The notes under the pieces: model-generated
Databases searched by the model: none
What the model was told of the DNA's origin: nothing
What the model saw: only the letters and a program-made list of their open reading frames with translations
Part shown: positions 9,715-19,324 of the stretch, piece after piece
How positions within the stretch are numbered: the stretch's first letter is position 1
Layout of the letters: every line of letters starts with the position of its first letter
Position numbers and translations under genes: made by a program
Assembly: GCF_009650435.1 (NCBI RefSeq)
Contig: NZ_VVIP01000052.1
Span: 1 to 64,000 of the forward strand
DNA from: Foetidibacter luteolus
Lineage (GTDB): Bacteria; Bacteroidota; Bacteroidia; Chitinophagales; Chitinophagaceae
DNA length: 64,000 nt
Direction: 5' to 3'

Positions 9715-11529
9715 ATGGAAAAGTTTATAGTTTCTGCAAGAAAATACAGGCCCCAGACTTTTGATACCGTGGTAGGGCAGGGGCATATTACCACCACATT
9801 AAAAAATGCTATTAAGAATAACCAGTTGGCGCATGCTTTTTTGTTTTGTGGCCCCCGTGGCGTGGGCAAAACAACCTGTGCCCGCATTCTTGCAAAAACC
9901 ATTAACTGCCAAAACCTGCAGCCGGATGGCGAGGCTTGCAACCAGTGCCACTCCTGCAAAAGCTTTAACGACGGTATTTCGCTTAATATACACGAGCTGG
10001 ATGCTGCCAGCAATAACTCCGTAGACGATATACGCAGCCTGGTAGAGCAGGTTAGGTTTGCACCGCAGGCCGGCAAGTACAAAGTGTATATTGTGGATGA
10101 GGTGCACATGCTTAGCGCCAGCGCCTTTAACGCGTTTTTGAAAACGCTGGAAGAGCCACCTTCTTACGCCATTTTTATACTGGCCACTACGGAAAAACAT
10201 AAGATACTGCCTACCATTTTAAGCCGTTGCCAGATTTTCGACTTTAAGCGCATCACCTCCAACGATACGGTTGAACACCTGGAAGAAATTGTAAGGAAGG
10301 AAGAACTGAAAGCTGAAAAAGGCGCTTTGCAGGTAATAGCCCAAAAGAGCGAAGGCTGTATGCGGGATGCCCTGAGCATACTGGATAAAATTGTAAGCTT
10401 TACCAATGGCACGGTAACCTACCAGAACACACTGGAGCACCTGAACATTCTTGACCATGACTACTATTTTCGCCTGCTGGAACATTTGTTACAACAGGAT
10501 ATGGCTGGCGCCATGCTGCTGTACGATGAAATAAACCGCAAGGGTTTTGAGGGCGACCTGGTGCTGAATGGTTTTGCGGAATTTATACGCAACCTGCTGG
10601 TATGTAAAGACCCCCGCGCCGCCGCCCTGCTGGATGTAGTGGAAGGGATGCAGCAGAAATATACTGACACTGCCGCGGCTACAGGCATGTCTTTTTTGGT
10701 AAGTGCCCTGAACATATTGAACGAAGCGGAAATAAACTTTAAAATGGCCCGCAACAAGCGGCTGCATGTGGAGCTTACTATCATCAAGCTCAATTTTTTG
10801 CAACAAGCGCTTGAGCTTGCCGCCGATAATGGCTCAGTTGTTAAAAAAAAACGGCTTGATGGCCCGGTAGCTTATAAAACACGGAGCATTCCGTCGTTGC
10901 AGGCCAAAAATGCGGCGCAACAGGCCCCACCTGCACCCTCTTCAAAACTATTTATACAGGAACAGCCGGCTGCGCCACCCACAGCCCGCACACCCGTTAA
11001 CAGGGTAGAAACCGCCAGGGCAATGGTGGCAGAGCCTGCCGCCACACCAGCCACTACCACCCTTGCGCCAAAATCTAAAAGAAGCCTGCTGGACGGACTG
11101 CGGGAACGTTATGGCGACAGGTACCTGATTGAAGAGATAAAAGAAGCCGAGCCGCTGGAAATAAATAAACTTTACCAGGTATGGAGCAGGTACGGCTCCA
11201 AACTGGAACAACAGCAAAAATTTACCGCCTTTAATACTTTTAAAACCGCCCGGCTGGCTATTGATGAGGATAACCTTTTTACTGTTACCGTACTGGCGCC
11301 CATACAGCAGAAGTTTATTGAACAGGAAAAAATGATGCTGACGGATGAAATTCAGCAGGCATTTAACAACCGGGCCATTACATTCAGGATTACTGTAGAA
11401 GAAGGGGAGAAAGAAGATGTGCCCCTGCACCTTGCTCTTAACAGCAGGCAGCGCCTTGACCGCATTGCCGAGCAATACCCGCTGGTAATGGAACTAAAGA
11501 ACAGGCTGGGGCTGGAGCTGGATTATTAG
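9715..11529 (+). CDS. dnaX: DNA polymerase III subunit gamma/tau
   Basis: Clamp-loader ATPase of the replicative polymerase. The ATG at 9715 (MEKFIVSARKYRPQTFDTVVGQ) is the standard family start; the longer ORF adds 34 unrelated codons. The Walker A motif GPRGVGKTT is near residue 45, the four zinc cysteines are in the C-x-x-C region (CNQCHSC) near 75-85, Walker B with VDEVHM is near 128, and sensor motifs (LATTEKH, ILSRCQIF) follow. After domain III, an Ala/Pro/Thr-rich linker (about 395-470) leads to a tau-type C-terminal domain. Length 604 aa fits Bacteroidota. It is convergent with mgtE, with only 11 bases between stop codons. Confidence 0.97.
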   Translation: MEKFIVSARKYRPQTFDTVVGQGHITTTLKNAIKNNQLAHAFLFCGPRGVGKTTCARILAKTINCQNLQPDGEACNQCHSCKSFNDGISLNIHELDAASNNSVDDIRSLVEQVRFAPQAGKYKVYIVDEVHMLSASAFNAFLKTLEEPPSYAIFILATTEKHKILPTILSRCQIFDFKRITSNDTVEHLEEIVRKEELKAEKGALQVIAQKSEGCMRDALSILDKIVSFTNGTVTYQNTLEHLNILDHDYYFRLLEHLLQQDMAGAMLLYDEINRKGFEGDLVLNGFAEFIRNLLVCKDPRAAALLDVVEGMQQKYTDTAAATGMSFLVSALNILNEAEINFKMARNKRLHVELTIIKLNFLQQALELAADNGSVVKKKRLDGPVAYKTRSIPSLQAKNAAQQAPPAPSSKLFIQEQPAAPPTARTPVNRVETARAMVAEPAATPATTTLAPKSKRSLLDGLRERYGDRYLIEEIKEAEPLEINKLYQVWSRYGSKLEQQQKFTAFNTFKTARLAIDEDNLFTVTVLAPIQQKFIEQEKMMLTDEIQQAFNNRAITFRITVEEGEKEDVPLHLALNSRQRLDRIAEQYPLVMELKNRLGLELDY

Positions 11530-11540
11530 CAATGCCCCTG

Positions 11541-12932
11541 CTACAGCAGCAGCCCTTCTAAAAACAGGTAGGCCACACTAAAGTAGATAACCAGGCCGGT
11601 AACATCTACCAGGGTAGCCACAAAAGGGGCGGAAGATACCGCAGGGTCGGCCCCAAGTTTCTTCAGCAGCATTGGCAGCATAGAGCCGCTTAATGTGCCC
11701 CATAATACCACGCCTATTAAAGACAGGCCAACCGTAAAACCAATCATCATCCAATGCTCGCCGTATACAGCCGGTACAATGGCATGCCATACCGCCACCC
11801 TTATAAAACCAATAATGCCTAATACAGTGCCCAGCAAAATGCCGCTGGATATTTCCCGGCGCATTACCCGCCACCAGTCTGCAATGGAAATTTCGCCTAC
11901 TGCCATAGCCTGTATAATCAACGTGCTTGCCTGCGAGCCGCTGTTGCCGCCGCTGGATATAATCAGCGGAACAAACAGTGCCAGCACCACTGCTTTGGCA
12001 ATCTCATCCTCAAAATATCCCATTGCAGTAGCGGTAAGCATTTCACCTAAAAACAATACTATCAGCCATCCTACCCGCTTGCGGAACAGTTTAAACAACG
12101 GCATATCAAGATAAGGCTCGTCCAGCGCTTCGGTACCGCCCATTTTCTGCATATCCTCACTAAACTCCTCGTTGGCAACCCACAACATATCATCAATCGT
12201 AACAATGCCCAGTAAAATGTTATTGTCATCCGTTACCGGCAGGGCTACACGGTTATTCATTTTAAATACCTGGCTGGCATGCTCCTGGTCATCATTTACG
12301 TTCAGGGCAATTACACGGCTGTCAATCAGCTCGTCCATACGCTTGTCCGGTGCTGCCAGTATTACGTCGCGTATCCGTATATCGTCTACCAGTTCGCCCT
12401 TTTCGTTAATTACATAAATCACATCAACCGTTTCGCTGCTTTTAGCTACACGGCGTATGGTGGTAAACACTTCATCCACTGTATTATGCTGGTAAACGTA
12501 CACATAGTCCGGCGTCATCAGGCGGCCCACACTATCTTCAGGATAGCCAAGCAGGGAAAGCGTAATTTTTCGCTCTTCAGGGTCAATCAGTTTAATCAGG
12601 TCGCGTAAAACTTCTTTGGGCAGTTCTTCCAGAAAATCGGTACGGTCATCCGCCGGCAGTTCATTTAAAAGCTCGGCTGTTTTAAAAGAAGGTAATTCTT
12701 TAATAATGCGTTTCTGGGCAGACAGGTCGAGGATCTTAAACACTTTAGAAGCCCTGTGTATGGCCATGCCGGCAATAATCTGCGATTCGTATTCGGGGTA
12801 TTCGCCCAAAAGCGCTGCAACATCGCTAATGTTCTGGTCATTCAGGAAATCGCGGATCTCAATTTTGTCGTCACGCTTAATTATTTCTTCAAACTGCTCA
12901 AATAAAGTATCCTGTTCTTCCTGGTAGCTCAT
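11541..12932 (-). CDS. mgtE: Magnesium transporter MgtE
   Basis: Inner-membrane magnesium channel. The N-terminal helical MgtE_N domain (about residues 30-130) is followed by a CBS pair (about 135-255), with DSVGRLMTPDYV at its start, and by a membrane domain with five helices (about 285-460). The selectivity-filter region PLIISSGGNSGSQASTLIIQ (about 325-345) is clearly present. Length 463 aa is full. In the family the cytoplasmic domains bind magnesium and close the pore when the ion is abundant. It is divergent from the SET gene with 80 bases between starts. Confidence 0.96.
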   Translation of the reverse strand: MSYQEEQDTLFEQFEEIIKRDDKIEIRDFLNDQNISDVAALLGEYPEYESQIIAGMAIHRASKVFKILDLSAQKRIIKELPSFKTAELLNELPADDRTDFLEELPKEVLRDLIKLIDPEERKITLSLLGYPEDSVGRLMTPDYVYVYQHNTVDEVFTTIRRVAKSSETVDVIYVINEKGELVDDIRIRDVILAAPDKRMDELIDSRVIALNVNDDQEHASQVFKMNNRVALPVTDDNNILLGIVTIDDMLWVANEEFSEDMQKMGGTEALDEPYLDMPLFKLFRKRVGWLIVLFLGEMLTATAMGYFEDEIAKAVVLALFVPLIISSGGNSGSQASTLIIQAMAVGEISIADWWRVMRREISSGILLGTVLGIIGFIRVAVWHAIVPAVYGEHWMMIGFTVGLSLIGVVLWGTLSGSMLPMLLKKLGADPAVSSAPFVATLVDVTGLVIYFSVAYLFLEGLLL

Positions 12933-13012
12933 GCTTGCAAATTAAATAATACAGCCCTTGAAACATGGTTCAATCCGCATTTTTATTATTTTGCCGCCAT
13001 ATAGCAAGCAAC

Positions 13013-13393
13013 ATGATGTTACCGAATTTAGTTATCGCCCCCAGCCCCAAAGGTGGCAGGGGTGTATTTACCACAAAGAATATTGCCGCCAATACCGTAC
13101 TTGAAATTTCTCCTGTAATAGTGCTTACCGTGCAGGAGCGCAAAGACATAGAAAAAACAAAACTCTTTCACTACATATTCGAATGGGGTAAAACACGCAA
13201 GCTGGGTTGCATGGCGCTGGGCTATGTATCCATGTATAACCACGACTACGCATCCAACTGCGAATACGAGATGGACTTTGAAGCCCGGCTGATGACCATT
13301 AAAACCGTAAAAGCCGTAAAAAAGGGAGAAGAACTTTGCATTAACTACAATGCCGATCCCAACGATAAAACACTGGTTTGGTTTCACAAATAG
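13013..13393 (+). CDS. SET domain protein (putative protein-lysine methyltransferase)
   Basis: Small stand-alone SET domain, 126 aa. It begins at ATG 13013 (MMLPNLVIAPSPKGGRGVFTTKNI), the usual start for this family; the longer ORF from 12965 adds a non-homologous stretch. Cofactor and substrate motifs are present: GRGVFTTKNI at the start, MYNHDYASNCEYEMD (the NH..NC motif) near 83-95, and KKGEELCINYNAD (GEEL.I.Y motif) near 106-118. Family members transfer methyl from S-adenosylmethionine to lysine. The bacterial substrate is not known from sequence. Confidence 0.9.
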   Translation: MMLPNLVIAPSPKGGRGVFTTKNIAANTVLEISPVIVLTVQERKDIEKTKLFHYIFEWGKTRKLGCMALGYVSMYNHDYASNCEYEMDFEARLMTIKTVKAVKKGEELCINYNADPNDKTLVWFHK

Positions 13394-13508
13394 CCATGGC
13401 ATAAGCCATGCCGCTTTTTTTGGGGACCGGCAGCGGTAACATCCATTAAACTTCGTTGTGTCACTCACTTGTACGCCTTGTACGCTATTCGGCTTTTCAG
13501 CCCGGATA

Positions 13509-13650
13509 GTGTCTGCCAGCTCTGCTGCCAGGCACGTAACCTTTCAAGAGCCCGGCAAATCCTCTTCCAGTTGAAAAAGCTGTAAAAAAACTCACATCGG
13601 CTTCTTAATGCTTCTGCCACCAACAGGTGCCAGAAGCGGGTGGCAGCAGC
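13509..13650 (+). repeat. Diverged single copy of the 151-bp hairpin repeat
   Basis: This copy has 'gtgtctgccagctctgctgc', 'agcccggcaaatcc', 'aaaagctgtaaaaaa' and 'gcttctgccacc...cagaagcggg' in the same order as the tandem array at 15229-15893. It lies on the other side of the ClC gene, so that gene is bracketed by members of the same repeat. A family-B fragment precedes it (13447-13475) and another follows (about 13690-13780). Confidence 0.75.
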
Positions 13651-13773
13651 AGATATCTACCCGGTGGGAAAAGCTGCGCAGCGAACCAAACAGTACACGA
13701 GTGCGATCCCGAATCGTTCCTCTCGGGACAGGCTACAGTAAAGCCTCATATTTGTTCCTGCTGCCGGGTACAT

Positions 13774-13802
13774 AAAAAAATCCTGCCCCAAACAACAGGG
13801 AT
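13774..13802 (-). terminator. Hairpin with U-tract after the ClC gene
   Basis: On the minus strand an ATCCCTG / CAGGAT stem with one bulged C is followed by seven T residues, 7 nt past the ClC stop codon. It overlaps the end of a family-B repeat, so the terminator may be supplied by the repeat. Confidence 0.5.
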
Positions 13803-13808
13803 GAGGAA

Positions 13809-15167
13809 CTAACCATGCGGAGCGCTGTTCTTAAATTCCTTTAGGTAATCATGCTTCAGGTGGTCGTAAAAAGATTTTTTATCTACCAGCAGCGATGCAA
13901 GGCCGGCAATTAAACCTGCCACCATCAGGTGAAATATTACAGAGTGCCTGTCTGTCATTTCCAATACCAGGATGGCCGAAGTAAAAGGCGTTCTGGTAAT
14001 GCCTGTAAGAAAACTAACCATGCCGGCAAGTATAAGCAGGTTGGCATCTGTGGCATGCAGGTTAAACCAGTCTGCCACAGATGCGCCAATGCAGGCGCCG
14101 GCCGTTAAGCCGGGGGCAAACACACCACCCGCGCCACCGGTAGTAAAGCTTAACAGCGGGCCGATAAACCTTAGCGGAAATACATACCACTCATTGGTTT
14201 TAACATCGGTAAACAGTAATTGCTGCATAATTTCTTTACCGGAACCCACTATGGCATGGCTTACGAAAAATGCCCCCGACGCCAGTAGCAATGAGCAGCC
14301 CACCGAAAAGAATAGGTTTTGCCTGGTGCTGGTAAGTGTTCTTGCCTTCCATCGCAATACTTTAATAATAAGCTGGCACATATAACTGCCTGCAATACCA
14401 CCCAGTATAGCCACGATTACAACAATAAACAGTATGTACCAGGACAGGCCATCTACCTGCGGGTAACCCAGGTACATGTACGGCCCCAACATGGCCTGGG
14501 CGGTTAAACCGGCAATAATAACGGCGGAGAACAGGGCGGTTCTGTAAAAGCTGATATGTGATCTCGAAAGCTCTTCCACAGCAAAAACTATCCCGCCAAG
14601 CGGTGTGTTAAAAGCGGCGGCTAACCCCGCGGCTGCGCCGGCAACAATCATATTGGGCTTTGCCACTTTGGGCCAGCCGGCAGGTATAAGTGCATACACA
14701 AACTTAAACACCGATCCGGCAATTTGTATGGTTGGACCTTCACGCCCCACAGCCGCGCCGCCCAATACCATAGACAGGCTGGAAGCGATTTTTGTGGCGG
14801 CTACTTTAAGGCTTAGCAGGCTGGTTACATCGCTTTTAGGGTTTTTGTCTACTATGTCAATAGCCGCCATTACCTGGGGAATGCCGCTGCCCCTTGAGGC
14901 GGGGGCGAACAGTTTGACCAGCCACCAGCCGATAAAAATAAATATGGGCGCCTGTATAAATATCAGCCAGTGATGCCACCCAAATATGGCCGCGGAAAGC
15001 TCTTCTGCCCATGCAAACATTTTGGCGTACAGAACAGCAACCAAACCGGTAAGAAGAGATGCTATCCAGAATGGGAAAGCCTGCAGTAAGCCCAGCTTCA
15101 TTCTTTCGTTGTGTATAAGATCGAACCGTTGTTTTAACAAAAGCCTTAACCTGCTGAAATACCTCAT
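13809..15167 (-). CDS. ClC-family chloride channel or H+/Cl- antiporter
   Basis: Integral membrane chloride transporter, 452 aa with about ten or more hydrophobic helices. The three chloride-site motifs are clear: GSGIPQV near residue 92, GREGPTIQIAG near 142 (with the gating glutamate) and GGAGGVFAPGLTAGA near 345. The family includes both channels and proton-coupled antiporters; I did not settle which. It has no CBS domains. It is flanked by copies of the 151-bp hairpin repeat on both sides and by its own hairpin terminator. Confidence 0.93.
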   Translation of the reverse strand: MRYFSRLRLLLKQRFDLIHNERMKLGLLQAFPFWIASLLTGLVAVLYAKMFAWAEELSAAIFGWHHWLIFIQAPIFIFIGWWLVKLFAPASRGSGIPQVMAAIDIVDKNPKSDVTSLLSLKVAATKIASSLSMVLGGAAVGREGPTIQIAGSVFKFVYALIPAGWPKVAKPNMIVAGAAAGLAAAFNTPLGGIVFAVEELSRSHISFYRTALFSAVIIAGLTAQAMLGPYMYLGYPQVDGLSWYILFIVVIVAILGGIAGSYMCQLIIKVLRWKARTLTSTRQNLFFSVGCSLLLASGAFFVSHAIVGSGKEIMQQLLFTDVKTNEWYVFPLRFIGPLLSFTTGGAGGVFAPGLTAGACIGASVADWFNLHATDANLLILAGMVSFLTGITRTPFTSAILVLEMTDRHSVIFHLMVAGLIAGLASLLVDKKSFYDHLKHDYLKEFKNSAPHG

Positions 15168-15228
15168 GGCGACAATTTAAATGCGGGGTATGAAGATGGT
15201 GTAGAAGGGGGCTAAAGGTAAGGTTTTA

Positions 15229-15893
15229 GTGTCTGCCAGCTCTGCTGCCAGACACGTAGCCCATTAAGAGTCTGGCAAATCCTTCTTCGATTGCAAAAGC
15301 TGTAAAAAATGTACAGCGGCTTTTTTATGCTTCTGGCACCTGTCGGTGGCAGAAGCAGGTGTGGCAGGCTTCGGGTATAGTGTCTGCCAGCTCTGCTGCC
15401 AGACACGTAGCCAAGCAAGAGTCCGGCAAATCCTTCTTCAATTGCAAAGCTGTAAAAAATGTACAGCGGCTTTTTAATGCTTCTGGAACCTGTCGGTGGC
15501 AGAAGCGGGTGTAGCAGGCTTCGGTTTTTAGTGTCTGCCAGCTCTGCTGCCAGACACGTAGCCTATCAAGAGCCCGGTAAATCCTTCTTCAATTGCAAAA
15601 GCTGTAAAAAATGTACAGCGGCTTTTTAATGCTTCTGGCACCTGTCGGTGGCAGAAGCGGGTGTAACAGGCTTCGGGTATAGTGTCTGCCAGCTCTGCTG
15701 CCAGACACGTAGCCTATCAAGAGCCCGGCAAATCCTTCTTCAATTGCAAAAGCTGTAAAAAATGTACAGCGGCTTTTTAATGCTTCTGGCGCCTATCGGC
15801 GGCAGAAGCGGGTGTGGCAGGTTTTGTGGACTCTCAGCAGCTTGTTTATGCTTCTGGCACCTGTCGGTGGCAGAAGCAGGTGTAACAGGTTTT
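15229..15893. repeat. 151-bp tandem repeat array with three hairpins per unit
   Basis: Four units start at 15229, 15380, 15531 and 15682, each exactly 151 bp apart, and a partial fifth (about 15845-15893) keeps only the last hairpin. Every unit contains three imperfect palindromes: GTGTCTGCCAGC/GCTGCCAGACAC, GCTGTA/TACAGC around an A-rich loop, and GCTTCTGGCACC/GGTGGCAGAAGC. Units differ at scattered positions. Small ORFs across it are side effects of periodicity. The array lies between the ClC start and the M3 peptidase terminator. Confidence 0.9.
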
Positions 15894-15925
15894 AATGCAA
15901 AAGACTGGAGACAAAAAAGCTATCT

Positions 15926-15955
15926 AAAAAAAATCTGCCGCCCGTAGGGCGGCAG
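15926..15955 (-). terminator. Rho-independent terminator of the M3 peptidase gene
   Basis: A perfect 9-bp GC stem, CTGCCGCCC / GGGCGGCAG with a 3-nt loop, is followed on the minus strand by A then eight T residues. It lies 15 nt past the stop codon at 15970. Confidence 0.85.
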
Positions 15956-15969
15956 CAACTTTATTTGTC

Positions 15970-17682
15970 TTACAACTTATCCATTTCCCCTTTTACAAAC
16001 TCCATCAGTGTTTTTATATGAGCAGGCGAAAAATCGAATTTCAGGCCTGCCGCTTCATATAATTGAGGCAATGTTTTGGTACCGCCAAGGCTAAGTGCAT
16101 TGATGTAGTTCTGCAGGGCCTCCTGCGGGTTTTGCTGGTACTGCATCCACATACCAATGGCGCCCAACTGGGCAATGCCGTATTCAATGTAATAAAAAGG
16201 CACTTCAAACAGGTGCAACTGGCGTTGCCAGCCGGTTTTTCGGTATTCTTCCAGGCCGCTGAAGTCAATGGTATTGGTTGAAAACTCATTGAGAATTTCC
16301 ATCCATTTTTCCGTACGTTCTTCTATGGTATGTGCAGGGTTTTCATACACCCAATGCTGAAACTTGTCAATGGTGGCAATCCAGGGGAAGATGGTAATTA
16401 CCCGCTCCAACTGGTGTTCTTTTGCCCTTTTCAGGTCTTCCGCATTATCAAAAAAAGCTTCCCAATGGTTCATGCTGAACAGCTCCATCGCCATGCTGGC
16501 CACTTCCGCTATTTCCATGGGGTATTCCTTAAAGGCACTCAACTCCAGCGGGTGTGCCAGGAAGGAATGGATGGCGTGGCCGCCTTCATGCACCATCGTG
16601 GTTACGTCGCCCATCTGGCCGGCGGCGTTCATAAAAATAAAAGGGGCCCCACTTTCCGCCAGCGGACAATTATAGCCGCCCGGTGCTTTGCCTTTGCGGC
16701 TGTCCAGGTCAAAATGCTTCAGTTCATCCATTTTGCGCAGGCAATTGGCAAAGAAGGGGTTCAGTTCCTCAAAACATTTTTCTGTTTTCGCCAGCAGTTC
16801 GCGGCCACCCTCAAACGGGTGCAGCGGCATTACACCTTCCGGTTCGGCTTCGGTATCCCAGGGGCGCAGGGTATCCAGGCCCAGTTTTTCCTTTTTTCGT
16901 TGCTGTATGCTGGCTACCAGCGGCAGTACATGCAGCTTTACTGCTTCATGAAATTGCAGGCAGTCTTCCCGGGTATAATCAAACCTGCCCAGTTCCACAA
17001 ACTTATAATCCCGGTAGTTGGCAAAACCGGCGTTTTTAGCTACCTGGTCTCTTTTGGCTACCAGTTGTGTGTATAAATCGTGCAGCGTGGCTTTATCCTG
17101 TTGGCGGCGTTCCTGTATTTTGCGGTACACTTCTTCCCGCAGCGCCCTGTCGTGGTCTTCCAGAAATTTGGAAGCCTGCTGCAGGGTATATTCCTGGCCT
17201 TTAACTTCTACAGTCATACGGCCGCTAATAACACCGTATTGCTGCTGCATCACGCTTAACTCAGCCTGCAGCGGAATATTGGCTTCACGAAAAAGGTCAA
17301 TGCTTTTTTTAACGCTGCGCAGGTAGGTGAAGTATTTATCCTTATCAAGTTGTTGGGTAAATTCATTGTCCACCAGCTTCCTGTTAAGCTTATCGGCATA
17401 AGGCTGCAGCTTGGGCTGTATTTCCATGCAGAAATAGGTAAACGCTTCTTCCAGGCTTTTGTCGGTGGTGTCGCAGGTCATTTTAATCTGCCGCCAGCAG
17501 GCATCTTCGCTAACGGCCGCCTCTACTTCGCTCATGTCTTTCAGCCACTGTTCCAGGCTTTCCATGCTGTTTATTTCCCGGCTTAGCAACTGCTGAAAAT
17601 AAGGTTCCAGCGCATCCCAGGTAGTTACCTTAAAGTCTTCCGGTAAAAAAGAACGGTGCAGTTTTTTTATATCGGCTGTCAT
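15970..17682 (-). CDS. M3 family oligoendopeptidase (PepF-like)
   Basis: Cytoplasmic zinc metallopeptidase that cuts short peptides. The catalytic motif is in MVHEGGHAIHSFLAH (HExxH) near residue 375, with the third ligand region EVASMAMELFSM about 25 residues later. No signal peptide is visible. Length 570 aa matches the M3B oligoendopeptidase F type. The gene stands alone with its own terminator. Exact peptide preference is not predictable. Confidence 0.93.
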   Translation of the reverse strand: MTADIKKLHRSFLPEDFKVTTWDALEPYFQQLLSREINSMESLEQWLKDMSEVEAAVSEDACWRQIKMTCDTTDKSLEEAFTYFCMEIQPKLQPYADKLNRKLVDNEFTQQLDKDKYFTYLRSVKKSIDLFREANIPLQAELSVMQQQYGVISGRMTVEVKGQEYTLQQASKFLEDHDRALREEVYRKIQERRQQDKATLHDLYTQLVAKRDQVAKNAGFANYRDYKFVELGRFDYTREDCLQFHEAVKLHVLPLVASIQQRKKEKLGLDTLRPWDTEAEPEGVMPLHPFEGGRELLAKTEKCFEELNPFFANCLRKMDELKHFDLDSRKGKAPGGYNCPLAESGAPFIFMNAAGQMGDVTTMVHEGGHAIHSFLAHPLELSAFKEYPMEIAEVASMAMELFSMNHWEAFFDNAEDLKRAKEHQLERVITIFPWIATIDKFQHWVYENPAHTIEERTEKWMEILNEFSTNTIDFSGLEEYRKTGWQRQLHLFEVPFYYIEYGIAQLGAIGMWMQYQQNPQEALQNYINALSLGGTKTLPQLYEAAGLKFDFSPAHIKTLMEFVKGEMDKL

Positions 17683-17825
17683 AATAAAGAATTTGTTTAA
17701 GGCAGGTTTACTGGCCGGTTGGGTTTATATAAGGCCCGGTAAGAGAATTAACACTGGCCCGGCATACCTGCGGTGGAGAATATGATGCTTACAAATGGGC
17801 AGGCGGATGTTGATATAAATTATAA

Positions 17826-17845
17826 CCGGCCTGTTGGCAGGCCGG
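17826..17845 (-). terminator. GC-rich hairpin after the DUF5606 gene
   Basis: CCGGCCTG-TTGG-CAGGCCGG is a perfect 8-bp stem just past the stop codon at 17856 on the minus strand. The following tract is only moderately T-rich (TTATAATTT), so termination efficiency is uncertain. Confidence 0.5.
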
Positions 17846-17855
17846 CTATTAAAAG

Positions 17856-18494
17856 TTATTCTTCTGTTTTTTTCTTTTTAGCTGTTTTTTTCTTAGGTGC
17901 TTCATCGGCGGCAACTTCTGTTGTTGCTTCTTCCTCTTTTTTGGCGGAGGCTTTTGCCTTCTTTTTGGCTGCCGGGGCCTCTTCTTCTGCTACGGCAACA
18001 GCTTCAGCGGCTTCTTTAGGCTTTTCAGCTTTCACTTTGGGGGCAGCAGCTTCTGCCTGTTCTGTTTCAGTTTCAACTTCTTCGGCTGTTTCTTCAGTTT
18101 CTTCATCCGCCTCACGCAGCTTTATTTCAATATCGTTGTTTTTTAAAACAGTAAACCATTTTACTATTTTTTTCATGTCGCTGGCGTAAACGCGTTCAAA
18201 GTCCATATCAGGGTAAACCTTTTGAAAATAGGCTTTAACCGCGGCGGCATCATTGGCATTGGGTAATGCTTCGCTGCTGGCAGTCATAGCGTTAAGCACA
18301 TCTACCAGGTTTACATTATCCCTTATAGTAAATACTTCAATGCTTTCCAGGTGAGAAAAGCTATGCACACGTGATGACACGAATTTTGTTGTTTTATCTT
18401 CCAGGGAGCGTACAATGGCCCCGTCGTTTTTGCTGCCAACCAATTCAAACAAACCTCCTAAACCAGTAACGGAAATAATTTTGCTATATTCCAT
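17856..18494 (-). CDS. DUF5606 domain protein with Lys/Ala/Glu-rich tail
   Basis: The N-terminal 130 residues (MEYSKIISVTGLGGLFELVGSKNDGAIVRSLEDKTTKFVSSR...) match the Bacteroidota-specific DUF5606, whose function is unknown. The ATG at 18494 is the natural start. The remaining 80 residues are low-complexity Glu/Ala/Lys, ending in KKKTAKKKKTEE, first acidic then basic, like the histone-H1-like tails seen in some Bacteroidota proteins; binding to nucleic acid or ribosomes is possible but speculative. Confidence 0.85.
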   Translation of the reverse strand: MEYSKIISVTGLGGLFELVGSKNDGAIVRSLEDKTTKFVSSRVHSFSHLESIEVFTIRDNVNLVDVLNAMTASSEALPNANDAAAVKAYFQKVYPDMDFERVYASDMKKIVKWFTVLKNNDIEIKLREADEETEETAEEVETETEQAEAAAPKVKAEKPKEAAEAVAVAEEEAPAAKKKAKASAKKEEEATTEVAADEAPKKKTAKKKKTEE

Positions 18495-18560
18495 GAAATT
18501 CAATTTTGGGCGTGCAAGATAATCAGAACTGCCAAGTTTTCACTAATGAAAATGTGAAAT

Positions 18561-18588
18561 AAAAAAAGCAGGCTTTTTACGACCTGCT
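18561..18588 (-). terminator. Hairpin with T-tract between DUF1579 and DUF5606 genes
   Basis: AGCAGG/CCTGCT stem with a 10-nt loop, followed on the minus strand by seven T residues. It lies about 67 nt past the DUF1579 stop codon (18655) and separates it from the next minus-strand gene. Confidence 0.65.
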
Positions 18589-18654
18589 CGGTTAAAATGC
18601 AATACCACCCGCCCTATTCTTCAAAAAAGCATGGGCGGGGCCGTTGATGTAAGG

Positions 18655-19221
18655 TTATTTGCGTGTATATTTCATTTCCATGGTTTTCATTTCCTGTCCG
18701 TCCACCGTCATGAACATTTCCATATACTCATGCTTGTCGTCCACGAATTTATACACCTGTTTAATGTCTATTTCCTTTCCCGTCATGGGGTCAACCTGTT
18801 TGCCTGTTGAGGTAATGGTTTTTGTAGCGGCATCCCAGGTACCGGTCATATAAATAATGCCGGTGCCCATATTATCTATCCAGGTGCTCATAAAAACCTT
18901 TTTGGCATTGTCGTAGCCGGTATTGCCGATACCTTCAAAAGGCATGTTCATAATGCTGCCGGAGTATTTTGCTTCCAGGTAGCGCCCTCCCAGGATCATT
19001 TTATTTACACAGGTACCTGTTGAGGTAGTTGGCGGGGCGCCGGGGGCCATCCACATGGTGCTTTCAGTAGTCCATTCTCCTTCGCTTTGGGCAAGCAGCT
19101 TCTGCATGTCGCCGGGCGTCATGTAATCCATCCATTTTTTCATGGCTGCCGGGTCATCCTGTGCGGTGGCTGAACCTGCGGATAGTGCAATCGTAATAAC
19201 GGCAATAAAAATTTTTTTCAT
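18655..19221 (-). CDS. DUF1579 family secreted protein
   Basis: A 188-aa protein with an N-terminal signal peptide (MKKIFIAVITIALSAGSATAQ). The ATG at 19221 is chosen; the longer ORF runs into a low-complexity repeat. The mature part (GEWTTESTMWMAPGAPP..., ILGGRYLEAKYSGSI..., FEGIGNTGYDNAKKVF, ...GTWDAATKTITSTGK) fits DUF1579, a lipocalin-like beta-barrel family of unknown role. It is probably periplasmic. Confidence 0.85.
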   Translation of the reverse strand: MKKIFIAVITIALSAGSATAQDDPAAMKKWMDYMTPGDMQKLLAQSEGEWTTESTMWMAPGAPPTTSTGTCVNKMILGGRYLEAKYSGSIMNMPFEGIGNTGYDNAKKVFMSTWIDNMGTGIIYMTGTWDAATKTITSTGKQVDPMTGKEIDIKQVYKFVDDKHEYMEMFMTVDGQEMKTMEMKYTRK

Positions 19222-19324
19222 AATACAGTTTTTATGTTGTTGGAATGTAAAGGGCGAGGGGAGAAACTGATGGTAAACTACAAAATTGCCGGTAAATAGG
19301 CGGCGGCTTTTTATTAACGGCGTG

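Noticed and set aside
15229..15893. Tandem units at 15.2-15.9 kb as a CRISPR array
   Set aside because: The repeat unit is 151 bp and conserved throughout, with no unique spacers and no cas genes.
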